A stretch of 12,201 bases of DNA from Candidatus Omnitrophota bacterium (lineage in GTDB: Bacteria > Omnitrophota > Gorgyraeia > Aquiviventales > Aquiviventaceae), in the NCBI GenBank assembly GCA_016206675.1, contig JACQRD010000086.1:1-12201 (forward strand), given 5' to 3'. The notes beneath the pieces were generated by a model that was given only the letters and a program-made list of their open reading frames with translations, searched no databases and was not told the DNA's origin. How positions within the stretch are numbered: position 1 is the stretch's first letter; the number at the start of each line of letters is the position of its first letter. Below are positions 1-6,739 of this stretch, one piece after another. The position numbers were made by a program, and so were the translations under genes.

Positions 1-1124
1 AGTTCGGGATCTTCAGCCGCGGCGACCATGCGGTGATCGGCGTGCAGCCCGGCAAGACGCTGGACAACAATTACTCGGGCAACGTGGTCGACATCTGTCC
101 GGTCGGGGCGCTGACGGACCGCGACTTCCGGTTTAAATGCCGCGTATGGTATCTCGGCTCGACCAACTCGGTTTGCCCGGGCTGCTCCCGCGGCTGCAAC
201 ATCCAGATCCACTACAACCGGGAACGCGACTGGCGACGCCACATCGCGGAGGGCGGGCGGGTGATGCGGCTGAAACCCCGCTACAACCCGGACGTGAACC
301 AATGGTGGATGTGCGACGAGGGCCGCTACGGCTACAAGTTCATCGACCAGAACCGGATTGAGAAGGTGCAGGTGCGCGAGGGGGCAGCGCTGCGTCCCGG
401 CACGTGGGAAGAAGGGGTGGGTGCGGTCGCCAACCGGCTGAAAGCGCTCAAAGATGCCGGCCAGATGGATCAGGTCGGCGTCGTGCTCTCAAGCCACCTG
501 ACGAATGAGGATCTCTACGCGGCAAAACGGTTCTGCGCCGAGGTTGGCATCACGCAGGTGGTCTTCCAGCGGCCAAGGCCCGGCGAGGGCGACAATTTCC
601 TGATCCAGGTGGATAAGTCGCCGAATACCAGAGGCGCGCAAGCGCTGGGCATCGCCGAGGGTGCTGAGGCGCTGCTGGAGCAGGCGGCGAAGAAGCAGCT
701 GAAGGCGCTGCTCGTCTTCACGCAGGATCTCGCGGCGATCTTCGGCGAGTCGCGGGTGGCCGAAGCGGCCAAGCAACTTGAGCTGCTGGCGTTTCTCGGC
801 ACAAACGCCAATCCGACGTCGGCCTTAGCCCACGTGGTGCTGCCGGCGTCGGTCTACGCGGAAAAGGACGGGACGTTCACCAACTTCCAAAGCCGGGTGC
901 AGCGCATCCATCAGGCCATCGATCCACTGGGTGAGTCGAAAGCCGAGTGGCAGATCCTCTCTGAACTTGGGCAGCCGTTGGGGTTGAAGAGCGCCTTCGT
1001 GGATCCATTCTCCATTTTCATGGACTGCGCGCAGCACGAACCGGCGTTTCGCGGGCTCGTCTATCAAGCACTTGGGGAGCATGGCGCTCTTCTTAACGAA
1101 GATCGCCACGGAGGTGTACGGTGA
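1..1124 (+). CDS. nuoG: NADH-quinone oxidoreductase subunit G, 3' part (5' end outside window)
   Basis: This is the Fe-S and molybdopterin-oxidoreductase-like subunit of the complex I peripheral arm. The frame is open from base 3 with no start, so the gene begins upstream and the N-terminal 2Fe-2S domain is not seen. Visible signals are NVVDICPVGAL (Cys at 96-98), typical of the ferredoxin-like region of NuoG, then CPGCSRGC with a fourth Cys in MCDEGRY (Cys codons at 174, 183, 195 and 312). This matches the extra N7-type 4Fe-4S site at the entry of the oxidoreductase domain. The C-terminal motif VVLPASVYAEKDGTFTN is typical of the end of that domain. Only about 270 residues follow the fourth Cys, so the domain is much shorter than in E. 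coli NuoG. The last residues (GVR) are encoded by a heptamer repeat, so the native C-terminus may have been altered. The stop overlaps the next start as GTGA. Confidence 0.9.
   Translation, partial: FGIFSRGDHAVIGVQPGKTLDNNYSGNVVDICPVGALTDRDFRFKCRVWYLGSTNSVCPGCSRGCNIQIHYNRERDWRRHIAEGGRVMRLKPRYNPDVNQWWMCDEGRYGYKFIDQNRIEKVQVREGAALRPGTWEEGVGAVANRLKALKDAGQMDQVGVVLSSHLTNEDLYAAKRFCAEVGITQVVFQRPRPGEGDNFLIQVDKSPNTRGAQALGIAEGAEALLEQAAKKQLKALLVFTQDLAAIFGESRVAEAAKQLELLAFLGTNANPTSALAHVVLPASVYAEKDGTFTNFQSRVQRIHQAIDPLGESKAEWQILSELGQPLGLKSAFVDPFSIFMDCAQHEPAFRGLVYQALGEHGALLNEDRHGGVR
1110..1114 (+). promoter_or_regulatory. Strong Shine-Dalgarno GGAGG
   Basis: GGAGG lies six bases before the GTG at 1121 and fixes that start for the four-helix-bundle gene. 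It lies inside the last codons of nuoG. nuoH, which should follow nuoG directly, has no purine-rich site before its ATG, so this may originally have been the nuoH ribosome site before the cassette arrived (inference). Confidence 0.6.
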
Positions 1125-1140
1125 ACGGTGTACGGTGTAC
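1113..1140 (+). repeat. Left heptamer array, unit GGTGTAC x4
   Basis: Units are GGTGTAC, GGTGAAC, GGTGTAC and GGTGTAC in perfect 7-base phase, followed by a degenerate CGTGAAA. The array covers the end of nuoG, its stop codon and the start codon of the next gene. Confidence 0.85.
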
Positions 1141-1558
1141 CGTGAAACCGGAACACGCCAACGATGAACGCTTTTTCGATTTTGAGAAACTTGAAGTGTA
1201 TCAGCTTGCGCTGCAATTTTTAGATCGCTTATTTATGTTATGTCGGGCGCTTCCTGCAGATATTCGCTTCCCAGTAGCCGATCAGTTAATTCGAGCCGGC
1301 CTTTCCATTTCGAACAATCTTGCTGAGGGGTCGGGAAAGCGGTCGCAGAAGGAGCGAGCTCGGTATTACGGCACAGCCATAGATTCCGCTCGCGAGCGCC
1401 TCTCAATGATCAACGTGCTGTATCGACAACGGGCAGTTGATGCTGACCAGTTCAAAGAGTTGAGAGGAACAGGTCAACGTATTACTGGGATGCTCTTTGG
1501 TCTCATTGACTCTCTGGACCGTACACCGTACACGGTACACCGTTCACAATGCTCGTAG
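1121..1558 (+). CDS. Four-helix-bundle protein of the 23S rRNA intervening-sequence (IVP/S23) family
   Basis: The 145-residue product has the family pattern: an FDFEKLEVYQLAL opening (about residues 19-31), DQLIRAGLSISNNLAEG (about 66-82), GSGKRSQKERARYYGTA, and a closing amphipathic helix. The known homologues are small four-helix bundles encoded in intervening sequences of some bacterial 23S rRNA genes or standing alone. Their biochemical role is not settled, and none is claimed here. GTG 1121 is chosen for its GGAGG site and its GTGA overlap with nuoG. GTG 1142 is a weaker alternative, and there is no in-frame ATG. Both termini are encoded by the flanking heptamer arrays (NGVRCTV at the start, TPYTVH near the end). 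The 3' end overlaps the first ten bases of nuoH. Lower GC than the neighbouring genes suggests later arrival. Confidence 0.85.
   Translation: MNGVRCTVKPEHANDERFFDFEKLEVYQLALQFLDRLFMLCRALPADIRFPVADQLIRAGLSISNNLAEGSGKRSQKERARYYGTAIDSARERLSMINVLYRQRAVDADQFKELRGTGQRITGMLFGLIDSLDRTPYTVHRSQCS
1521..1548 (+). repeat. Right heptamer array, unit GTACACC x4 (inverted to the left array)
   Basis: Units are GTACACC, GTACACG, GTACACC and GTTCACA. The array is the reverse complement of the 1113-1140 array and ends at the base before the nuoH ATG. In RNA the two arrays could form a roughly 20-bp stem closing the four-helix-bundle gene in a loop. Confidence 0.85.
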
Positions 1559-2703
1559 ACCTTCTCATCAAGTTAGGAGTGAGCGGCCTCGTGCTTGGAG
1601 GGGTGCTGAATTTCGCCGGCATGCAGACGTGGCTTGAGCGCAAGCAGAGCGCGTTGATGCAGGATCGCATCGGGGCCAACCGCGCCTACTTCACCATCCC
1701 GCTGCCGTGGTGGCTGGGCGGGGGCCTCATCAACTGGGTCCTCCGCAAGCTGGGTGCCTTGGGCATCATCAACGCGCTGGCGGATGTGATCAAGCTCCTG
1801 ACGAAGGAAGATTTCATTCCGGCCCAGGGCGATAAGTTTCTGCATACGCTAGCACCGCTCATTTCGGTCTTCTTCGCGGTCATCGCTTTTGTTTCAATCC
1901 CGATTGGGCCCCCAATCCAGATTGTCGACCCTCAAACCGGCGAGTTGGTGCGAACCGTCGCGCTGCAGGTGTCCAACCTCAACGCAGGGCTGCTCTTTAT
2001 CCTAGCGCTGGCGTCGATCGGCACCTACGGCGTGATCCTGGCGGGCTTAAGCTCCGGCAACAACCTAGCCACCATCGGCGGCCTGCGTGCCGCCTCGCAG
2101 ATGCTCGGCTACGAGATTGCCTTGGGCGTCTCGCTCATCGGGATCGTCATCTGCTACCAGACGCTGGATGTCGGCCTGATGGTCGAGCGCCAGGGCCGGC
2201 TGCTGTGGGGCTGGCTGCCGGCGTGGGGGGTCTTCCTTCAGCCGCTGGCGTGCGTGATCTTTATGACGGCGGCGCTGGCCGAGACCAAGCGGGTGCCGTT
2301 CGACCTGCCGGAAGGGGAGCCGGAGATCATCGGCTACTTCACCGAGTACAGCGGCATGAAGTTCGGCCTCTTCTTCCTGACCGACTTCGTCGAGGTCGTG
2401 CTCGTGTCAGCCCTGACCGCCACGCTCTTTTTCGGCGGCTGGCAGGTGCCCTATCTAACACCCACAGGCTTCCAGTTTCCATGGGGGGCTGGACCTTCCA
2501 TCTCTCATCTGACGTACGTTGTTCTGGGCGTGATCTCCTTCACGGTGAAAGTGGTGGGATTGATCTGGTTTTTTATGTTGATCCGCTGGACGCTGCCGCG
2601 CTTCCGGTACGACCAACTGATGCACCTCGGCTGGAAGATCCTGTTTCCGGCCTCGCTCCTTAATATCGTTGTGACGGGAATAGCGGCGGTCGTACTAGGC
2701 TGA
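1549..2703 (+). CDS. nuoH: NADH-quinone oxidoreductase subunit H
   Basis: This membrane subunit joins the peripheral and membrane arms of complex I and helps form the quinone chamber. The 384-residue protein has about eight hydrophobic segments. The family signature EGEPEIIGYFTEYSGMKFG begins near residue 255, in the acidic loop next to the quinone channel. TKEDFIP near residue 84 also fits the family. It is longer than the E. coli subunit (about 325 residues). Part of the excess is a polar loop around DPQTGELVRTV between helices. The ATG at 1549 follows the right heptamer array directly and has no Shine-Dalgarno sequence. Translation probably depends on coupling with the overlapping upstream frame, which stops ten bases into nuoH. 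Confidence 0.95.
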   Translation: MLVDLLIKLGVSGLVLGGVLNFAGMQTWLERKQSALMQDRIGANRAYFTIPLPWWLGGGLINWVLRKLGALGIINALADVIKLLTKEDFIPAQGDKFLHTLAPLISVFFAVIAFVSIPIGPPIQIVDPQTGELVRTVALQVSNLNAGLLFILALASIGTYGVILAGLSSGNNLATIGGLRAASQMLGYEIALGVSLIGIVICYQTLDVGLMVERQGRLLWGWLPAWGVFLQPLACVIFMTAALAETKRVPFDLPEGEPEIIGYFTEYSGMKFGLFFLTDFVEVVLVSALTATLFFGGWQVPYLTPTGFQFPWGAGPSISHLTYVVLGVISFTVKVVGLIWFFMLIRWTLPRFRYDQLMHLGWKILFPASLLNIVVTGIAAVVLG

Positions 2704-2709
2704 TGTTTA

Positions 2710-2792
2710 GTTTCAGGTTTCAAGTTTCAAGTTTCAAGTTTCAAGTTTCATGTTTCAAGCTGCCTTGGAACCTGAAACCTGGAACTTGAAAC
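2710..2792 (+). repeat. Heptamer palindrome, unit GTTTCAA x7 then inverted x4
   Basis: Seven contiguous GTTTCAA-type units (2710-2758) are followed by a six-base spacer and four inverted units: TTGGAAC, CTGAAAC, CTGGAAC and TTGAAAC (2765-2792). The whole can fold as a hairpin of about 28 bp with some mismatches. It fills nearly all of the nuoH-nuoI gap and ends 15 bases before the nuoI ATG. No T-run follows, so it is not a classical terminator. Confidence 0.9.
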
Positions 2793-2807
2793 AAAAGCAG
2801 TGTGAAG

Positions 2808-3491
2808 ATGGGCTCTACTCTGAGCGAGCAGTTACTCCATAGGATTAGGGATGCGCACAAGCGGCGCGCACTCACCTGGTGGGAGCGCTCCTATCTGCCG
2901 GCCGTGGCGCAAGGGTTGTGGCTGACCTCGAAGCATTTCTGGATCAACCTGTTTCTTCACCTGGCCCACCGCGTCGGCCTGTTCAAGGATCGGCAGGCGG
3001 CGGTGACGATCCAGTATCCGGACCAATTCCGCCAGACCTCCCCCCGGCTGCGCACGCGGCACCGGTTGACGAAGCGGGCGGACGGCACGCCGCGCTGTGT
3101 CGCCTGCATGATGTGCGAGACGGTCTGCCCGGCGCGCTGCATCTACATCGTGGCGGCGGAGCACCCGGATCCCAACGTGGAGAAATATCCGAAGAGCTTC
3201 GACATCGACCTCGGCCTATGCGTCTACTGCGGCTACTGTGTTGAGGCCTGTCCGGAGGATGCCATCCGGATGGACACGCAGCGCCACGATATCGCAAGCT
3301 ATTCCCGCGACGGCATGTGGCTCGACATCAAGGAGCTCATCAACCCCGGCACCCGGGCGTTCAACGAGGCGCCGGAGAAGTTCGTGCAGTTGAGCCTCGA
3401 GGAGTTCCGCGCGCTGCCGCCAACACCCGAACCACCCCCGCCCGGCACCGCCGCCATCCCCTACGGCAGCGCAGTGAAACCCAGTCGGTAA
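2808..3491 (+). CDS. nuoI: NADH-quinone oxidoreductase subunit I (2x 4Fe-4S ferredoxin)
   Basis: This peripheral-arm subunit carries the two tetranuclear Fe-S clusters (N6a/N6b) that pass electrons towards the quinone site. The 227-residue protein has two ferredoxin motifs, CVACMMCETVCP (Cys 97, 100, 103, 107) and CVYCGYCVEACP (Cys 138, 141, 144, 148). They are separated by the usual linker holding YPKSFDIDLG. A hydrophobic N-terminal helix (about residues 30-50) probably anchors it to NuoH. The C-terminus after residue 200 is proline-rich and longer than needed for the fold. ATG 2808 is chosen, and GTG 2802 in the same frame is possible. Neither has a clear ribosome site, and both follow the heptamer palindrome closely. 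It is the last + strand nuo gene here, since nuoJ does not follow. Confidence 0.95.
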   Translation: MGSTLSEQLLHRIRDAHKRRALTWWERSYLPAVAQGLWLTSKHFWINLFLHLAHRVGLFKDRQAAVTIQYPDQFRQTSPRLRTRHRLTKRADGTPRCVACMMCETVCPARCIYIVAAEHPDPNVEKYPKSFDIDLGLCVYCGYCVEACPEDAIRMDTQRHDIASYSRDGMWLDIKELINPGTRAFNEAPEKFVQLSLEEFRALPPTPEPPPPGTAAIPYGSAVKPSR

Positions 3492-3519
3492 GCTCCAAAT
3501 CTCAAAGTGGTTTGGTGCT
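3491..3519 (+). repeat. Short hairpin after nuoI, possible degenerate heptamer element
   Basis: AGCTCCAAA (3491-3499) pairs with TTTGGTGCT (3511-3519), 8 of 9 bases, across an 11-base loop. The right arm is identical to TTTGGTGCT at 12155-12163 in the nuoM element, so this may be a decayed copy of that flavour. There is no T-run, so a terminator role is not supported. Confidence 0.35.
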
Positions 3520-3538
3520 TGCCATGCGGTCGAGGCGC

Positions 3539-3567
3539 TTGAATCGTTTGCTACAGGTTGCTAGCAT
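3539..3567 (+). promoter_or_regulatory. Possible sigma70-type promoter before the lipoprotein gene
   Basis: TTGAAT (3539-3544) and TAGCAT (3562-3567) are separated by 17 bases, and TG one base upstream of the -10 gives an extended -10. Each hexamer matches consensus at 4 of 6 positions. The expected transcription start falls at about 3574, which is the ATG itself, so the transcript could be leaderless. Confidence 0.4.
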
Positions 3568-3573
3568 ACTGCC

Positions 3574-4140
3574 ATGAGACTCCTCCAAGGCGTAAGCCTG
3601 CCACTCATCCCGTTGGTGGTTAGCGGGTGTCTGTTTACGGGCGCTCTACGAGAGAGCGATCTGGTTGCGCTGGAAACCCAAGTACAGACGGTCAGCCAGC
3701 GGGTGGACGCGTTGGAGGCGGCGCAGGCGGCAGCGGCCCCCGCCTCGTTTGCCGCATCGGCCGCTGGCTCTTCGGCGGCGTTTGAGACGGCCGGTGCGAC
3801 TTCGGCCGGCGCTGGCAGCTCCGGGCCGTCCGCATGGCCGATGCTCGCGTTCAGCTGGGGAGGGGCGATGCGCAAGCTCGTCCGTGGCCTGACCAATTTC
3901 GCAACCGGCTGGGTCGAAATCCCGAAGCGAGTCAATGAAACGACCACTCAGTCCGGCGCGCTCTCCGGATTCACCTGGGGGCTCTTGCGCGGCTTCGGCT
4001 ACGGCTTCGTCCGGACGGCGGGCGGCGCCTACGAGACCGTAACCTTCCCGTTTCCCGCACCGCCGGGCTATCGTCCCGTCATCCATCCGGTGTACGTCTT
4101 CACGTGTGAAGAGAACGACAACATGAGGATCGGCAGCTGA
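3574..4140 (+). CDS. Lipoprotein, exosortase system-associated TIGR04073-type family
   Basis: The 188-residue protein has a short lipoprotein signal: a basic start, a hydrophobic run, then VVSGC with the lipid-bearing Cys at residue 19. A heptad-like stretch follows (ALETQVQTVSQRVDALEAA, about residues 32-50), then an Ala/Ser/Gly-rich linker to about residue 90. The C-terminal domain has KLVRGLTNFATGWVEIPK, a glycine-rich FTWGLLRGFGYGFVRT, and YETVTFPFPAPPGY. I recognise these as the TIGR04073 pattern. The function of that family is unknown. It is named for co-occurrence with exosortase protein-sorting systems, none of which is visible here. The combination of coiled coil and family domain on a lipoprotein suggests an envelope location. 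There is no Shine-Dalgarno site before the ATG, and a promoter-like sequence ends seven bases upstream. Confidence 0.75.
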   Translation: MRLLQGVSLPLIPLVVSGCLFTGALRESDLVALETQVQTVSQRVDALEAAQAAAAPASFAASAAGSSAAFETAGATSAGAGSSGPSAWPMLAFSWGGAMRKLVRGLTNFATGWVEIPKRVNETTTQSGALSGFTWGLLRGFGYGFVRTAGGAYETVTFPFPAPPGYRPVIHPVYVFTCEENDNMRIGS

Positions 4141-4217
4141 TGGAGCACCTCGTCGTCGCCGCCAAGAGTCCCGCCGTTCTGGAGCTGACGCCCGGCACGC
4201 ACCGGACCCTCCCATAG
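4140..4217 (+). CDS. Possible 25-residue ORF between lipoprotein and phosphorylase genes
   Basis: An ATG overlaps the lipoprotein stop as TGATG, with GAGGA ten bases upstream (4125-4129). It runs 25 codons (MEHLVVAAKSPAVLELTPG and six more) to a TAG. I do not recognise it. It may be a real coupled micro-ORF, a remnant of a longer gene, or chance. It fills the gap to the phosphorylase gene. Confidence 0.25.
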   Translation: MEHLVVAAKSPAVLELTPGTHRTLP

Positions 4218-4245
4218 CGTGACCCGGTCGGAAGGATCGTCTCAG

Positions 4246-5940
4246 ATGCCGGCGGAACGTCGCATCGCCTACTTCTCGATGGAAATCGCCATCGAGCCGA
4301 GCATTCCCACCTACAGTGGCGGCCTCGGCGTGCTGGCCGGCGACACCATCCGCACCGCTGCCGACCTGCACGTGCCGATGGTCGCCATCACCCTCTTGCA
4401 CCGCAAGGGCTATTTCACCCAGCGCATCGATGCCCAGGGCTGGCAGCAGGAAGAGCCGGTCACCTGGTCGGTGAAGAGCTGTTTGGAGGGGCTGCCGGAG
4501 TCGTTCTCCGTCGTCATTGAGGGGCGCACCGTCTTTCTCAGGGCGTGGAAGTACGACGTGACAGGGTGCGACGGCTTTGTCGTGCCGGTCCTCTTCCTCG
4601 ACTCCGACGTGCCGGAGAACAACGACTGGGATCGCGCGCTGACCCACTATCTCTACGGCGGAGACGCCCGCTACCGGCTCTGCCAGGAGGCCATCCTCGG
4701 CATGGGGGGTGTCAAGGCGCTGCGCGCGCTGGGCTTCCGCGAGATCAACCGGTTCCACATGAACGAAGGGCACGCCAGCCTGCTCACGCTCGCCCTCTTG
4801 GAGGAGCAAGCGCAGCGGGAGGGGCGCGAGTATTTCACGTCGAACGACATCGAGCAGGTGCGGCAGCAGTGCGTCTTCACCACGCACACGCCGGTGCCGG
4901 CCGGACACGATCAATTCGGCATGGACTTGGCCATCCAAGTGTTGGGCCGGCGGGACATGATCGCCACCCAGGAGCTCTTCGGCGCCAACGGGCAGCTGAA
5001 CCTGACGATGCTCGCCCTGAACCTCAGCCGCTACGTCAACGGCGTGGCCAAGCGCCACAGCGAGGTCTCAAAGGCCATGTTCGCTCTGGAGGAGGTCGAC
5101 GCGATCACTAACGGCGTGCACGCCGGCACGTGGGTGTCGGAGCCGTTTCAGGCGCTGTTTGACGCGCACATCCCGAGTTGGCGGGAGGACAACTTCAGCC
5201 TGCGGCACGCCCTGAAGATTCCGTCGCGGGACATTTGGGAGGCGCATCTATCCGCCAAGCGGAAGCTGCTGGACTACGTCAACCAGCACGCCATGGCCGG
5301 GATGAGCCTGGATGTCTTCACCATCGGGTTTGCGCGCCGGGCCGCCCTCTACAAGCGGGCCGATTTGCTGTTTCACGACGTCGAGCGCCTGAAGCGGATC
5401 GTCTCAAGCGCCGGCCCGTTTCAGCTGATCTATGCCGGCAAGGCTCATCCGCACGATCAGGCCGGCAAGGAGCTCATCCAGCGGATCATCAAGGCGAAGG
5501 AGGCCCTCAAGCCGAGCATCAAGATCGCCTATCTGGAAAATTACGATATGCACCTGGGCAAGCTCATCACCGCCGGCGCGGATGTGTGGCTCAACACCCC
5601 GCAGCCGCCCCTTGAGGCGTCCGGCACCAGCGGCATGAAGGCCGCCCTCAACGGCGTGCCCAGCCTCAGCACGCTCGATGGGTGGTGGGTCGAGGGGCAC
5701 TTGGAGGGCGTGACCGGCTGGGCGATCGGCGCGGATTACGGCCATGCCGCCACGCAGGAGCAATCGGCGAACGACGCCGCCTCTCTCTATGACAAGTTGG
5801 AGCAGGTCATCCTCCCGCTGTTCTATCGAAACCATGACGGCTACATCAACGTCATGCAGCATGCCATCGCGCTCAACGGCTCCTTCTTCAACACCCAGCG
5901 CATGGTGCAGGAGTACGTGTTGAAAGGCTATTTTCATTGA
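4246..5940 (+). CDS. glgP: Alpha-glucan (glycogen) phosphorylase, short GT35 form
   Basis: The enzyme releases glucose-1-phosphate from alpha-1,4-glucan with a pyridoxal-phosphate cofactor, in cytoplasmic glycogen turnover. The 564-residue protein opens with RIAYFSMEIAIEPSIPTYSG, a signature of the alpha-glucan phosphorylase branch. It carries FHMNEGHAS (His 176), THTPVPAGHDQF and YAGKAHPHDQAGK. The cofactor loop is EASGTSGMKAALNG with the probable PLP lysine at residue 465, and the protein ends shortly after a helical tail. The N-terminal DUF3417 domain found in longer members is absent, so the length is nearer the compact form. ATG 4246 is preferred because GAAGGA lies nine bases upstream. 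GTG 4219 in frame would add nine residues. No other glycogen gene is visible in the window. Confidence 0.9.
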   Translation: MPAERRIAYFSMEIAIEPSIPTYSGGLGVLAGDTIRTAADLHVPMVAITLLHRKGYFTQRIDAQGWQQEEPVTWSVKSCLEGLPESFSVVIEGRTVFLRAWKYDVTGCDGFVVPVLFLDSDVPENNDWDRALTHYLYGGDARYRLCQEAILGMGGVKALRALGFREINRFHMNEGHASLLTLALLEEQAQREGREYFTSNDIEQVRQQCVFTTHTPVPAGHDQFGMDLAIQVLGRRDMIATQELFGANGQLNLTMLALNLSRYVNGVAKRHSEVSKAMFALEEVDAITNGVHAGTWVSEPFQALFDAHIPSWREDNFSLRHALKIPSRDIWEAHLSAKRKLLDYVNQHAMAGMSLDVFTIGFARRAALYKRADLLFHDVERLKRIVSSAGPFQLIYAGKAHPHDQAGKELIQRIIKAKEALKPSIKIAYLENYDMHLGKLITAGADVWLNTPQPPLEASGTSGMKAALNGVPSLSTLDGWWVEGHLEGVTGWAIGADYGHAATQEQSANDAASLYDKLEQVILPLFYRNHDGYINVMQHAIALNGSFFNTQRMVQEYVLKGYFH

Positions 5941-6068
5941 CGGTGACGTCATTCGGTAATCGGTGACGTAGCCCGTGTCGGTTATGGGTAACGGTATTCG
6001 GTTTGGACGTCACCGACGTACGACTAACGAAACGGGCCACGTAACCGATAAACGTAACCGAACACCGG
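5941..6068 (+). repeat. Large imperfect palindrome between phosphorylase and phosphatase genes
   Basis: 5959-5980 and 6028-6049 are inverted copies with 19 of 22 bases matching. In addition, CGGTGACGTC at 5941-5950 has an exact inverted copy at 6006-6015. GTAACCG occurs at 6041 and 6054, complementary to CGGTTAC-like units on the left. The overall look is a decayed version of the heptamer palindromes elsewhere in this window. It accounts for the whole gap and ends about ten bases before the next start codon. Confidence 0.75.
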
Positions 6069-6078
6069 ACATAGGGGC

Positions 6079-6729
6079 GTGAAACGTTTAATTGTCTACG
6101 ATCTGGACGGCACGCTGGTGGATACGCTGCAGGACATCACCAACGCCGCGAACCACATGCTTAAGCGGCTGCAGCGTCCGCCGTTGGCGGCGGAGCGGGT
6201 GCGGCGCTTCGTGGGCCGCGGTGTTGCGCAGCTGGTGGCCGAGTGTCTTGCGACCGACGATGCGCAGCGCATCACGGAGGGATTGGCGATCTACCGGGCG
6301 CACTACCGCGAGCATCTGGTGGACCACAGCCGGCTCTATCCCGGTGCGCGCGAGCTCCTCGAGCACTTTCGCAACCGCGCCCAGGCCGTCATCACGAACA
6401 AACCGAATCCGGATTCCCGCGAGCTGCTGAGGCGGCTCGGCGTGGCGGACTATTTTCTCGACATCATCGGCGGCGACGGACCGTATCCGAAGAAGCCCGA
6501 TCCTGCCGCCCTGCAATCGACCATGGAACGCGCGTCCGCCTCGGCGGATGAGACGCTGCTGATCGGCGACAGCCCCATCGATGTCGAAACCGGGCGGCGG
6601 GCGGGTGTGCCGACCGTGACCGTCTCGCACGGCCTCGCCGATGCCGCCGAGCTGGCTGCCGCACATCCCGATCTGGCGGTCGACGATTTCGGCGAGCTGC
6701 TGGGGCTGGCGAAGAGCCGCGGCTGGTAG
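6079..6729 (+). CDS. gph: HAD-family phosphatase, phosphoglycolate phosphatase-like
   Basis: The 216-residue cytoplasmic protein has all four HAD motifs: DLDGT (nucleophile Asp 8, acid/base Asp 10), Thr 106 in VITNKPN, Lys 139 in KKPDP, and GDSPIDVE (Asp 164 and Asp 168, Mg binding). A helical cap lies between residues 15 and 85. Length and order fit the Gph/PGP type, which dephosphorylates 2-phosphoglycolate, but close relatives act on other small phosphates, so the substrate is inferred. The GTG start gives a canonical MKRLIVYDLDGT opening. A G-run at 6074-6077 is too close to be a good ribosome site. It heads a compact run of four genes, with the next start 10 bases after its stop. Confidence 0.85.
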   Translation: MKRLIVYDLDGTLVDTLQDITNAANHMLKRLQRPPLAAERVRRFVGRGVAQLVAECLATDDAQRITEGLAIYRAHYREHLVDHSRLYPGARELLEHFRNRAQAVITNKPNPDSRELLRRLGVADYFLDIIGGDGPYPKKPDPAALQSTMERASASADETLLIGDSPIDVETGRRAGVPTVTVSHGLADAAELAAAHPDLAVDDFGELLGLAKSRGW

Positions 6730-6739
6730 GAGAGCGGTC

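Larger units (their letters stand above)
1113..1548 (+). mobile_element. Putative inserted cassette: four-helix-bundle gene between inverted heptamer arrays
   Basis: Four 7-base units of the form GGTGTAC fill 1113-1140, and four complementary GTACACC-type units fill 1521-1548. The segments 1121-1140 and 1528-1547 are inverted copies with 19 of 20 bases matching. The enclosed gene is clearly AT-richer (about 46% GC over 1201-1320) than its neighbours. The unit sits exactly between nuoG and nuoH. There is no transposase and no evident target duplication, so this is a cassette by architecture only. Its movement mechanism is unknown. Confidence 0.5.

Noticed and set aside
2710..2792. CRISPR array
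   Set aside because: The 7-base units are contiguous with no spacers, and half are inverted. This is a tandem/inverted heptamer structure.
2710..2792. Rho-independent terminator after nuoH
   Set aside because: The hairpin is AT-rich and long, and no T-run follows. nuoI is expected to be co-transcribed.
3524..3577. 17-codon leader peptide before the lipoprotein gene
   Set aside because: It has no ribosome site, no regulatory codon run and no recognisable pattern. The ATGA overlap is probably chance.
3646..5058. 470-codon open frame on the minus strand opposite the lipoprotein and phosphorylase genes
   Set aside because: It is antisense to two well-supported genes, rich in Arg/Gly/His/Ala with no recognisable motif, and typical of a shadow frame in high-GC DNA.
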